From the NCBI RefSeq assembly GCF_012974865.1, contig NZ_CP043633.1, positions 372,001 through 436,000 on the forward strand: a DNA stretch of 64,000 bases, in the 5' to 3' direction. Position numbers and translations under genes: made by a program. The notes beneath the pieces were generated by a model, which searched no databases, was not told the origin of the DNA, and worked only from the letters and a program-made list of their open reading frames with translations. Numbering within the stretch: the stretch's first letter is position 1; every line of letters starts with the position of its first letter. Source of the stretch: Nonlabens sp. Ci31. Its GTDB lineage: Bacteria > Bacteroidota > Bacteroidia > Flavobacteriales > Flavobacteriaceae. Of this stretch, positions 8,453 through 17,600 are shown one piece after another.

Positions 8453-9226
8453 ATGAAAAGATTACTTCTCATCACACTTACTTTAATGAGCTATTTCTGC
8501 TATGCTCAAGAAACAGAAGAAACAGAAGAACTGGACAAAGCGCCAGTTGATTTTTTAGATATTTTTGATTCCGATCGAAGAGAAAAGGAATTTATTAGAA
8601 CCTCTACTAATTGGGTTCTTGCATTTGGATTTAATCAAGCTTTAGGAGATGATAACGGTATAGGAGATTCCTACAGATTCTGGGGATCTGGCATGTTTGA
8701 GATTGGATTAGAGTTCACCACTAGATTACATCCAGAAAATGATAACATTAGATTTAATTATGGATTAGCGCTGCGCACCAATACGTTACACATCAACGAC
8801 AATAAAGGCTTCGTTACTGATAATAACATAACTACCTTAGAACCTTTAGGCTTTGATGTAGATCGCTCCTACTTCACTCAAGTAAGCATCGTAGCGCCTC
8901 TGCATTTAGAATTTGGCCGTAGGGAACTAAAGACCTTTAAAGATGGAATAAAACGCTACTATGATGATGAAGCGTTCGTTTTTGGAGTAGGTGGTTATCT
9001 CGGATTGGTATCTACCTCCTCACAAGCCATTAAATTTGATAGAGAAGGTCGTGGCGTTACTCGAACGACAACAAATGATTATGAAGTAAATAGCTTCCTT
9101 TATGGCCTTAGCGCTTATGCGGGTTGGGATAATTTTCAATTATTTGCAACTTATGGTCTTAACGATATTTTTAAAGACTCGCCTTTACAAGAAAGGTATT
9201 TGTCATTTGGTATACGTTTAAGATAG
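8453..9226 (+). CDS. Outer-membrane beta-barrel protein, paralogue of the preceding gene
   Basis: 257 residues with a signal peptide (MKRLLLITLTLMSYFCYAQ). It lacks the long helical domain of its upstream paralogue but shares the barrel plan, including APLHLEFGRRELK, the Asp/Tyr-rich loop and the C-terminal strand YLSFGIRLR. The short acidic segment after the signal (ETEETEELDKAPVDF) is probably exposed. Its own terminator follows and a terminator precedes it, so it may be transcribed separately. No function can be assigned. Confidence 0.75.
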   Translation: MKRLLLITLTLMSYFCYAQETEETEELDKAPVDFLDIFDSDRREKEFIRTSTNWVLAFGFNQALGDDNGIGDSYRFWGSGMFEIGLEFTTRLHPENDNIRFNYGLALRTNTLHINDNKGFVTDNNITTLEPLGFDVDRSYFTQVSIVAPLHLEFGRRELKTFKDGIKRYYDDEAFVFGVGGYLGLVSTSSQAIKFDREGRGVTRTTTNDYEVNSFLYGLSAYAGWDNFQLFATYGLNDIFKDSPLQERYLSFGIRLR

Positions 9227-9246
9227 TAGATCAATATAAAAAATTT

Positions 9247-9276
9247 AAAGCTCTTAGTTTTCTAGGAGCTTTTTAT
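9247..9276 (+). terminator. Rho-independent terminator
   Basis: An 11-bp stem (AAAGCTCTTAG/CTAGGAGCTTT, one G-T pair) with a TTTT loop followed by T-rich sequence, 20 bases after the barrel gene. Confidence 0.85.
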
Positions 9277-9311
9277 TTTGATACCAGATTAGTTATAAAA
9301 TGATATAATTT

Positions 9312-9347
9312 CGCTTTCTCACCATGCCTGCCGGCAGAAAAGCGGAA
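9312..9347. repeat. Split form 1 of the palindrome arms
   Basis: The left arm CGCTTTC and a right arm AAAAGCGGAAG are separated by TCACCATGCCTGCCGGCAG, whose centre CTGCCGGCAG is itself a palindrome. A close relative lies at 57212-57250. Confidence 0.6.
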
Positions 9348-9381
9348 GATCCATACAACAGTATCAAAATAGCAAATACAA

Positions 9382-9411
9382 AAAAGCCTTTCAGTTTACT
9401 GAAAGGCTTTT
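9382..9411 (-). terminator. Terminator of rpsT (bidirectional shape)
   Basis: A 13-bp perfect stem (AAAAGCCTTTCAG and its complement) with a 4-base loop, flanked by A and T runs, 20 bases past the rpsT stop. Confidence 0.9.
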
Positions 9412-9432
9412 AAAATACTTTGATATTCTTAA

Positions 9433-9687
9433 TTATGCTAATGCATTCACATGCTTAGTTAATTTAGATTTCAAATTCCCTGCTTTATTCCAGTGAATTA
9501 CATTTTTCTTAGCAAGCTTATCAATCATAGAGTACACATCAACAAGAAGCTTTTCAGCTGCAGACTTGTCTTCTGTCTCCTTTAATTTTTTGATCGCATT
9601 ACGCGTAGTTTTGTGCTGGTATTTATTTCTAATCCTTGCAACTTCGTTTCTACGTATTCTCTTTAAAGCACTTTTGTGATTTGCCAT
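9433..9687 (-). CDS. rpsT: 30S ribosomal protein S20
   Basis: 84 residues, normal length. S20 binds 16S rRNA early in 30S assembly. It starts MANHKSALKRIRRNEVARIR, the typical basic S20 N-terminus, and is helical and Lys/Arg-rich throughout. It lies 41 bases downstream of tRNA-Glu on the same strand, and the only promoter found lies before the tRNA, so tRNA-Glu and rpsT are probably one transcript ending at 9382-9411. Confidence 0.97.
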   Translation of the reverse strand: MANHKSALKRIRRNEVARIRNKYQHKTTRNAIKKLKETEDKSAAEKLLVDVYSMIDKLAKKNVIHWNKAGNLKSKLTKHVNALA

Positions 9688-9728
9688 ATCTTGTAAAACT
9701 TGATCTGATTAAAGATCGATTTAAATTG

Positions 9729-9800
9729 TAGCCCGTAGGGGAATCGAACCCCTCTTACATGGATGAAAACCATGCGTCCTAGCCGATAGACGAACGGGCC
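9729..9800 (-). tRNA. tRNA-Glu (anticodon TTC)
   Basis: A cloverleaf can be folded on the minus strand: acceptor GGCCCGT, anticodon loop TTTTCAT with TTC at 34-36, T arm GAGGGGTTCGATTCCCC. No encoded CCA. The first acceptor pair is G-U. It lies directly downstream of a strong promoter and upstream of rpsT. Confidence 0.95.
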
Positions 9801-9826
9801 ATTTTTTTTGCTCGTTTAAGCGGTTG

Positions 9827-9859
9827 CAAAAATAACCCCTTTTTTTAATTTTACAACAA
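9827..9859 (-). promoter_or_regulatory. Promoter of tRNA-Glu/rpsT
   Basis: -33 TTG (9854-9856, within TTGTTG), a 19-base spacer and -7 TATTTTTG (9827-9834). This is a near-ideal Bacteroidetes vegetative promoter, 27 bases before the tRNA. Confidence 0.8.
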
Positions 9860-9883
9860 AGAATAGAAAAAATATTAAAAAAA

Positions 9884-11362
9884 TTAATAAGCCTTAGCAA
9901 ACAACACTCTCTTGTTAGACTTTTCACCCGTTAAAACACACTTCCCATATTCTTCCACCGCATCCATAGGTATACATCTAATGCTGGCTTTGGTGAGTTC
10001 CTTTATCTTATCTTCTGTTTCTGCTGTTCCATCCCAGTGAGCAGAGAGGAATCCACCCTTAGATTCTAAAACTTCTTTAAATTCTTCAAAACTGTTGACC
10101 TCCGTAATATGAGCATCTCTATAGCTCATAGCCTTATCGTGTAATGATTTTTGAATCTCTTCCAACAGGTCTTTTACTTTACCTGCGATTCCATTTATTG
10201 AGGTCGTCTCTTTAGACAGCGTATCTCGACGCGCAAGTTCCACCGTTCCGTTTTCTAGATCTCGAGCTCCTATGGCTATTCTTAATGGAACTCCTTGTAA
10301 TTCATGTTGAGCAAACTTAGCCCCTGGCCTTAGCGTGTCTCGTGAATCAAATTTTACTAAAACCCCTAGAGTACGTAGTTCCTTGATAATGTCGTTAACG
10401 ACTTCCGTTATTGCTTCTAGTTGCTCTTCGGTCTTAAAAATAGGAACAATCACTACTTGATTGGGCGCAAGATTAGGAGGCAACACCAAACCTTGATCAT
10501 CACTGTGGGTCATTATTAATGCCCCCATAAGACGTGTAGAAACACCCCAAGAGGTTGCCCATACATATTCCTGCTTCCCTTCTTTTGAGGTATATTTTAC
10601 ATCAAAAGCTTTGGCAAAATTCTGTCCTAAAAAGTGACTGGTACCTGCTTGCAATGCTTTACCATCTTGCATTAATGCCTCAATACAATAAGTCTCTTCT
10701 GCACCTGCAAACCGTTCACTTTCGGTTTTCAATCCTTTAATTACCGGAATTGCCATAAAGTTTTCAGCAAACTCTGCATAAATATCATTCATCTGTTCTG
10801 CCTCAGCTAAAGCTTCTTTCTTTGTAGCGTGTGCGGTATGACCTTCTTGCCACAAAAACTCTGCGGTGCGCAAGAAAAGTCTGGTCCTCATCTCCCATCT
10901 TACCACGTTAGCCCATTGATTGATCAATAATGGTAGATCTCTATAAGACTGGATCCAGCCTTTATAGGTATGCCATATAATCGCCTCGCTTGTAGGGCGT
11001 ACTACGAGCTCTTCTTCTAGTTTTGCATTAGGATCTACTCTTAGTTTTCCAGGATTATCAGGATCGTTTTGTAATCTGTAATGAGTTACAACAGCACATT
11101 CTTTGGCAAATCCCTCTGCATTCTTTTCTTCTGCTTCAAAGAGACTTTTAGGCACTAATAAAGGAAAATACGCATTTTGATGCCCGGTTTCCTTAAACAT
11201 ACGGTCTAACTCTGCCTGCATTTTCTCCCAAATCGCATATCCATAAGGCTTGATAACCATACAGCCGCGTACAGCACTATTTTCTGCTAGATCTGCTTGT
11301 ACAACGAGTTCATTGTACCATTTAGAGTAATCATCACTTCTACTTGTAAGGTTTTTGCCCAT
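9884..11362 (-). CDS. proS: Prolyl-tRNA synthetase (archaeal/eukaryote-like type)
   Basis: 492 residues from ATG 11362 ([19 protein letters not shown]). It charges tRNA-Pro. It has the class II core motifs ([33 protein letters not shown]; motif 3 region [20 protein letters not shown]) and an anticodon-binding domain. It lacks the large editing insertion of the classical bacterial type and ends KRVLFAKAY, so it is the short archaeal-like form common in Bacteroidetes. The start could also be two codons earlier at 11368. Its stop is 83 bases from tRNA-Glu; no terminator seen. Confidence 0.97.
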   Translation of the reverse strand: MGKNLTSRSDDYSKWYNELVVQADLAENSAVRGCMVIKPYGYAIWEKMQAELDRMFKETGHQNAYFPLLVPKSLFEAEEKNAEGFAKECAVVTHYRLQNDPDNPGKLRVDPNAKLEEELVVRPTSEAIIWHTYKGWIQSYRDLPLLINQWANVVRWEMRTRLFLRTAEFLWQEGHTAHATKKEALAEAEQMNDIYAEFAENFMAIPVIKGLKTESERFAGAEETYCIEALMQDGKALQAGTSHFLGQNFAKAFDVKYTSKEGKQEYVWATSWGVSTRLMGALIMTHSDDQGLVLPPNLAPNQVVIVPIFKTEEQLEAITEVVNDIIKELRTLGVLVKFDSRDTLRPGAKFAQHELQGVPLRIAIGARDLENGTVELARRDTLSKETTSINGIAGKVKDLLEEIQKSLHDKAMSYRDAHITEVNSFEEFKEVLESKGGFLSAHWDGTAETEDKIKELTKASIRCIPMDAVEEYGKCVLTGEKSNKRVLFAKAY

Positions 11363-11470
11363 AATCATGTGTTTGGCATAAAACTTGCTCCTTTATTAGA
11401 AGTTTGTTAAATGCTTTTAATGCTTGACAAAACTACTTATTTTTATCAAACGCTATCAAATAAATACGTC

Positions 11471-12583
11471 ATGAAAAATATAAACTTTAAAAAGCCTGCT
11501 TTTTATAAAATAGCAGCATTAGTTATAATCGCTACAGCAGTTGTTTCTTGCGGCTCTTATCAAAGTGTTTCATACAACGACGGTATCTATGGCGATAATC
11601 AAGACAACTATCAAGCTGAAGAAATTCAGCCAAAAGCTACCTACTCGGATGATTCTTCCGCTTACTACGAGTCTCTTTTTCAACAAGGAGCAAAAAGTCA
11701 CGGAAATAATTTTACCCCCGATAGTCTCTTTACAGATGTAGAATCCTACTCTTCTAGTAGTTATGACACAACCGATCCAGATTACACTGCAAGTTATGGC
11801 GGTGGAGAAGCTGGTTGGGGTACGAACCCGAGTGAAATTTCTATTAATTACTATGACAATGGATGGAATAACGGGGGTTGGAACGGTGGTTTCGGATGGA
11901 ACAACGGGTTTTACGGTAATGGTTTCGGATGGAACAATGGCTTCGGATGGAACAACGGTTTCGGATGGAACAATGGCTTCGGATGGAACAATGGTTTCGG
12001 ATGGAACAACGGTTTCGGATGGAACAATGGTTTCGGATGGAATAACGGCTTTGGATGGAACAACGGATTTTATGGAAATGGTTTCGGATGGAACAATTGG
12101 GGTTCGAATGGCTACTATGGTAACCAATTTAGAGGAAACTACGGTCGAAATAACACAAGAGGTTATGCTTACCAGAATACAGGAAGAAGTTCAAGAGGAC
12201 AAAGTCTTAATTACAATACAAGAGGAAGGTCTGTAGATAACGGAAGAGGCTCTTACTATGGAAGAACTGATGGCGTTAACGGAAGATCTTCTGCAACTAC
12301 CAGAAGACTAGGCAGAAATACTAGAGCTACTAATGGAAGAAGTTCTTCTAGATTGAGATCTACAAGAGAAACTACAACACGTAGGTCTTCTTCAAATGCA
12401 AGACGATCAGGATCTAGAGGAAATAACAGATCTGGTACTATGAGATCTTCTGGATCTTCATCTTCTAGGTCTTCTGGAACTATGAGGTCGAGCTCTGGAT
12501 CAAGGTCTTCATCAGGTTCAAGATCATCTGGCTCAAGATCATCAGGTAGATCATCGGGTAGATCTTCAGGTGGAAGAGGTTAA
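11471..12583 (+). CDS. Secreted lipoprotein with FGWNNG tandem repeats and Arg/Ser-rich tail
   Basis: 370 residues from ATG 11471; a frame opens at 11411 but the signal sequence sets this start. The signal peptide ends in a lipobox (AVVSCGS). About residues 130-215 consist of Gly/Asn/Trp/Phe repeats, including eight tandem GFGWNN units flanked by GFYGN; after residue 250 the protein is Arg/Ser/Gly-rich (SSGSRSSGRSSGRSSGG). Such low-complexity lipoproteins occur in flavobacteria without known function; an adhesive or matrix role is only a guess. A FadL-like porin gene starts 22 bases downstream, so they are probably co-transcribed. Confidence 0.8.
   Translation: MKNINFKKPAFYKIAALVIIATAVVSCGSYQSVSYNDGIYGDNQDNYQAEEIQPKATYSDDSSAYYESLFQQGAKSHGNNFTPDSLFTDVESYSSSSYDTTDPDYTASYGGGEAGWGTNPSEISINYYDNGWNNGGWNGGFGWNNGFYGNGFGWNNGFGWNNGFGWNNGFGWNNGFGWNNGFGWNNGFGWNNGFGWNNGFYGNGFGWNNWGSNGYYGNQFRGNYGRNNTRGYAYQNTGRSSRGQSLNYNTRGRSVDNGRGSYYGRTDGVNGRSSATTRRLGRNTRATNGRSSSRLRSTRETTTRRSSSNARRSGSRGNNRSGTMRSSGSSSSRSSGTMRSSSGSRSSSGSRSSGSRSSGRSSGRSSGGRG
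11921..12064 (+). repeat. 18-bp tandem repeat, eight units
   Basis: Eight consecutive 18-base units of the type GGTTTCGGATGGAACAAT, differing only by synonymous third-base changes, with degenerate copies on both sides (from about 11887 and to about 12100). Each unit encodes GFGWNN. The array is expandable by slippage without frame change. Confidence 0.95.
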
Positions 12584-12605
12584 TATTCAATTATACATTT
12601 TGAAA

Positions 12606-14123
12606 ATGAAAAATATTTTAATTTTAAGCGCGCTATTTGCTAGCGCGCTTTTCAGTAACGCACAAACCGTTAGTGACGGATTGCTTTACACAGGACAAGA
12701 TTTAAAAGGAACAGCTCGTTATAGAGGCTTAAGTGGTGCTTTTGGAGCGCTAGGAGGCGATTTAAGCGCTATAGGATCGAATCCTGCTAGCTCAACAGTT
12801 TTTGCTAATAACTATGCTGCTGTATCACTAGGGATACTAGGCAGCGATAATACTTCTAATTATTTTGGAACAAATACCATAGCAGAAACTTCTGACGTTA
12901 ATATCAATCAGGCTGGTGGCGTTTTAGTATTTGAAGGTCCTGAAAACAGAACCGTTTCTAAATTTGCTTTGAGTTTGAACTACGACTTGACTAGAAATTT
13001 TGATAATTCTGTCAACGCTAGAGGAACGAGTCCTATTTCTGTTTCTGAATATTTTCTGAATAATGCCAATGGAATAGCTTTAGATAATTTTATTGTGAGG
13101 ACGGGAGATGGCGAGACAGCCAGTGATCTCTATCAATTTTTAGGGCAAGACCTTGGTTTTGGAGCACAGCAGGGTTTTTTAGGCTATGAATCTTTTCTTT
13201 TAGATTCTACCGACGATAGCGATCTTACCAACACCAATTACATGAGCAATACAGGTACTGGAAGTTTTAATCAAGATTATCTTGTACAAACTTCTGGCTA
13301 CAGCAGTAAATTTAGTTTTAATGGTGCTATAGAACTCCATAAGAAATGGAATTTAGGAATTAATCTGAATTCGCACGTGATCAGTATGGAGCGGTTCACG
13401 CGTCTAGAGGAAAACAATTCTAATGCAGACGCAAGTATTACAGACGTAAGGTTTGACAACACCCTCTTTACCGAAGCTAACGGCTTCTCTTTACAGTTAG
13501 GGCTCATTGGAAAACTTACTGAAAATTTAAGAATAGGTGCTACGTATGAATCGCCTACTTGGTACACCATTGAAGAATCACAAATTCAAGAAATCATTAC
13601 TAGAGGAACCAACAGTACTGAAATTGCAAGAGTAACACCTAATGTACTCAACATATTTGCTCCTTATCAACTAAGATCGCCAGGAAGTGTAACAGGTAGC
13701 ATTGCTTATATTTTTGGTAAAAACGGATTATTAAGCCTGGATTATACGTCTAGAAATTACAGTCAGCTTCAGTTTAGTCCAGATAACAATGATCTTTTTA
13801 GAGATAATAATCAAATCATAAATGAAAGTTTAGAAAGAGCTGCGAGTATCAGAATAGGTGGAGAATACCGTGTTCAAAACTGGACACTTAGAGCAGGTTA
13901 CCGAATGGAAGAATCTCCCTACGCAAATAAAAACATCATGGATGACCTAACAGGTTACAGTTTAGGATTTGGCTATACTTGGGGAAAAACCATTCTAGAC
14001 ATCTCCTACGATCATTCAGAAAGAAATTATTCGCAACAATTGTTTGATACTGGCCTCAATACCTCAGCAGGAGTTTTTAACGAGATGGATAACATTGTAT
14101 TTACTTTAGGTTTTAACCTCTAA
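12606..14123 (+). CDS. FadL/OmpP1/TodX-type outer-membrane transport protein
   Basis: 505 residues from ATG 12606 (MKNILILSALFASALFSNAQ, signal peptide). The mature N-terminus carries the family hallmark of small residues (GTARYRGLSGAFGALGGDLS, then AIGSNPASSTVF), which forms the hatch of FadL-like channels. Many beta strands follow, ending MDNIVFTLGFNL. The family takes up hydrophobic compounds across the outer membrane; the substrate is unknown. An earlier in-frame start overlaps the previous gene and is unlikely. Probably co-transcribed with the repeat lipoprotein. Confidence 0.88.
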   Translation: MKNILILSALFASALFSNAQTVSDGLLYTGQDLKGTARYRGLSGAFGALGGDLSAIGSNPASSTVFANNYAAVSLGILGSDNTSNYFGTNTIAETSDVNINQAGGVLVFEGPENRTVSKFALSLNYDLTRNFDNSVNARGTSPISVSEYFLNNANGIALDNFIVRTGDGETASDLYQFLGQDLGFGAQQGFLGYESFLLDSTDDSDLTNTNYMSNTGTGSFNQDYLVQTSGYSSKFSFNGAIELHKKWNLGINLNSHVISMERFTRLEENNSNADASITDVRFDNTLFTEANGFSLQLGLIGKLTENLRIGATYESPTWYTIEESQIQEIITRGTNSTEIARVTPNVLNIFAPYQLRSPGSVTGSIAYIFGKNGLLSLDYTSRNYSQLQFSPDNNDLFRDNNQIINESLERAASIRIGGEYRVQNWTLRAGYRMEESPYANKNIMDDLTGYSLGFGYTWGKTILDISYDHSERNYSQQLFDTGLNTSAGVFNEMDNIVFTLGFNL

Positions 14124-14241
14124 AAAACTAGTTGATCGTTTTTTAGCAACTCAAAACTCCAATATTTTATAGATCCCTAGACCCTTTATAAATACTGTTA
14201 TTTAAGACCTTTTTTTAAATAATAAAAATGGTTGCTTATCT

Positions 14242-14257
14242 CGCTTTCGCGAAAGCA
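14242..14257. repeat. Interspersed palindrome, copy 3 (last base changed)
   Basis: CGCTTTCGCGAAAGCA: 15 of 16 bases match the palindrome, only the last differs. It lies 11 bases before the TTCG-loop hairpin. Confidence 0.8.
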
Positions 14258-14267
14258 AAAACACCAC

Positions 14268-14293
14268 AAAGCACTTACTTCGGTAGGTGCTTT
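14268..14293 (+). terminator. Stable hairpin with TTCG loop, possible terminator
   Basis: An 11-bp stem (AAAGCACTTAC/GTAGGTGCTTT, one G-T pair) with a TTCG tetraloop, downstream of the FadL-like gene. Only a weak T stretch follows, so it may protect the 3' end rather than terminate. Confidence 0.5.
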
Positions 14294-14584
14294 GCTATAT
14301 AATCATGTTATTGATAGGGAAAAAGATAGGCTAAACGCTACATTCCCATAAAAAAAGGACAAATCGCCTATAAATCAAATCTAAAACACTCCAAACCTGT
14401 ATATTGTGAAAGCTATTCTTTTGTATCAATAGACAAGTACAATCAGCACTTGCCAGTGGTATCATCATATTTAAATGTAACTATAAATTACAGCATACCA
14501 TAAAGGAGTCGTGTAGTAAAACAGTTTATAAAGCTGTCTGTATTTTATAGAAGCAATCCCATCCATTTTGATTATTGAACAAAA

Positions 14585-14610
14585 AAAGCACACCGATTAA
14601 GGTGTGCTTT
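14585..14610 (-). terminator. Terminator of the type IX-secreted adhesin gene
   Basis: Ten-base perfect stem AAAGCACACC/GGTGTGCTTT with a 6-base loop; on the minus strand it is followed by TTTTTTT. Confidence 0.9.
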
Positions 14611-14633
14611 AGTCTAAAGGTATCATTAAATTT

Positions 14634-17600
14634 TTATCTCTTCATAGCAAAGTGGCCCGAAGCTTCTCTTTGCTGACCATCAAAAGCATATTCTATCCTG
14701 AACCAGTAGTCACTGCTTGGCAACGACTGTCCATTATAAGTTCCATCCCATCCAGCTCCACCAACATCGAGTTGCTTAATGAGTTTTCCATATCGGTCAA
14801 ATATATAAAGCGTTGTTCCTGGTAAACGATCACCGCCTATAATGTTCCAAGTATCGTGAATACCATCTGCGTTAGGGGTAAAATAATCTGGGTAGCCAAA
14901 AACAAATATATCTACAACAATCTCTCCACAACCACTTCTCTCTGCAATAGTTACTGTATGCACACCAGGAGTAACGTCGTTAAAGGTTCCATTGTTCACA
15001 TAAGGCCCATCATCTAGACGGTACCAATATTGATCCGGCCCTTGGGCCGTTACAATTACTTGGTGTTCTATATCAAACGGATCTGTTGTAATGTCTATAT
15101 CGTACACTTCTGGCACACTGGAAACCCTCACATTGGTGGTTATCGAAATAAAACAACCTGTAGAAATTCTAGTCGCCGTCATTTCATAATCACCGCCTTC
15201 TGCAACGTCTATAGAAGCTGTTGAAGCAGGTATCAAAGCACCATTCAACGTCCATTCATAAGAATACTCTGTGTCATTGAGACCTGTATCTAAAGTTACT
15301 GGACCATTCACTAGATTATCGTTTTCATCGAGACATAGAATGTACTGATCTAACAAAGAAGGTGTAGGTAAGTTATTAATAACTACCTCTAAAGTCGTAA
15401 AGCTAAAACAGTCTGTATTATTGTCATCTACTCTAGCAATTAAAGTGGTATTTGAGGAATAGGTAAAATCATTTGTAATACCATTCACTTGACCATCTGC
15501 ATCCGTTTGATTTAGATAATATACCACTGTTGTCCCTGTTTGCCCAGTTGTTACTTCTGCATCGGCAATACTCACATCTATAGTGGCATTACCAGAACCA
15601 TCGTCGCAAGACTCTAAAGCCGTAGGAGTGACTGCTATAGGCGCATCTACTGGCTGAATCACGAAGTCTCCTGTAGAGAAACACCCAGAATTTGTAAACT
15701 CTAGTCTGTAATAGATAGTTTGTGGAGCAGTTGTATTATCATAGCTAGTAGTATCCAATGGGTTGGAGCCCGCAAGTGCATCAGTTGGTGAATCGTAGTA
15801 GCTCACTGTAGTTCCTGTTTGCCCATTAATAACCTGTGCATTTGCATCTCCTAAGGTAAAAGAAGCAACACCATCACCATCTTCATCGCACTCTTCCACA
15901 GTAAAAGATGGAACAGAGGCCGGTACTGGATTTAAGATCAAATCAAAAGTAGTTGTATCAGAACAGTTGGTAGTATTATTTTCAATACTTACTGTAATCG
16001 TTTCTAGACTTGCGGTGTTGAAATAAGGAGATGCGATGACACCTGTTGCATTGCTATAAACGATGGTATAATCTGCTGGATTTAATCCATTTAAAATGAT
16101 TGCATCATTTTGAGTCAAATCAAATGATTCCACTCCATCTCCATTAGAATCATCACATAAGGTTAGATTAGGAGCCGTGGTTATCCCCGGAGTCTCATTA
16201 ATGGTCAGATTAAAAGTCGTTGTGTTAAAACAACTCATGTTATTCACATTTTCAATACGCACATAAATCGTCTGTGGATTTGACGTATTTGTATAAGCAG
16301 TGGTGTCTAAAGGATTTGTCCCTGCAGCTGCATTTGACTGAGAATCGTGGTAAGAAACCGTATATAACAAAGGATCTTGCGCGAGTAGCACTTGAGAAGA
16401 GTAGCTACTAAAAGTAAATACATCTTCCTCATCATTACTAGGGTCGTCACAAAGGATCACTTCTGCGACTGGATTTGCAATAGGAGCAGCGTCGATAATG
16501 AGATCAAAAGAGCCTGTATCATAACAATCTGTTGCCGTATTATTTTCGATTCTTACAAATACAGTTTCCATACCTGCCGTAGTATTGGTATAAGCGTTGG
16601 GGTTTACGATAGCATTGATACCAGTATCTGCATCTGTTGGGGAGTTGTAAAAGGTAATAGTATTATCAGCATCACTTTGAGCACCTAAGATAGCGGCGTT
16701 TTGACTGGTGAGATCAAATATATCAAATCCATCATTACTTACATCGTCACAAACCACAATATCATTTGCTGCTATAAATACTGCTCGTCGATTCACTATC
16801 AGATCAAACATAGCGTTGGAAGTGGTAGAAGAACACATTAAACCAGTATTATCAGTTACCCGTGCATAAACAGTTTGCGGATTAGCGATATTAGAATAAC
16901 CAGCTGCATTTAAAGGTGCTACACCATTGATTGCGTCTAGCTGAGTAAGATGATAAGTCACTGTAGCCGTCTGCCCGTTTAAGATAGCCGCATCTTGATC
17001 ACTCAATACAAACACCTCTGAACCATCATTACCTAAATCATCACAAGTCACTATATCCATAGGAGTGTTTGCTATAGGAATAGGTGCTGCGGTAAGTGAA
17101 AATGGATTTATAGAACTACAACCAGTATCTGCTGTACTTACTATTCTTACATAAATGGTAACTGTACCCACTGAAAGATCGAACATAGTTGGATCCATAA
17201 TAGGGTTGGTCCCGTTTTGAGCATCCATTAAACTGGTGTAGTACGTTATCGTAAAGCTAGAACCTCCAGAACCTCCAGAACCTCCAAAACCGCTGCTACT
17301 TAGAGCCGCCGATACGTAGGCATCAAGATTAAAGTTTATTATAGGGCCGCATTGCTCAAAATTAGGAATAATAAAAATATTAAAGTCGATCACATCAATT
17401 ACAAAACTATCTACCACTATGCAATTTGAAGTGGTATTGGTAATAGCAGAAAAAACAGTCATAGGCGGCATATTTATAGGATAAGTTGTTGGGTTACTTA
17501 TCGCTCCTAATCCATTCTCAGCATCTGTTTGAGATGTGTGGTAAGTGACCACATGATCTCCAGCAGGAAGCCCGTTTAATACCACAGAATCATTTTGAGT

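Larger units (their letters stand above)
14124..14633. other. Convergent intergenic region
   Basis: 510 bases between convergent genes, holding palindrome copy 3, a TTCG-loop hairpin (14268-14293) and the terminator of the large adhesin gene (14585-14610). No coding signal was seen in the remainder. Confidence 0.6.

Noticed and set aside
11411..11470. An upstream start for the repeat lipoprotein
   Set aside because: It would put 20 unrelated residues before a complete signal peptide with lipobox.
11570..12127. A 185-codon minus-strand open frame over the FGWNNG repeats
   Set aside because: It is the antisense of an 18-bp in-frame tandem repeat and reads as monotonous Val/Pro/Ser/Glu/Thr. 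The plus-strand frame has signal peptide, lipobox and silent third-base variation, so the antisense frame is a shadow.
11763..12236. A 157-codon plus-strand frame overlapping the repeat lipoprotein
   Set aside because: Same cause: the repeat keeps all frames open. No signal or family features.
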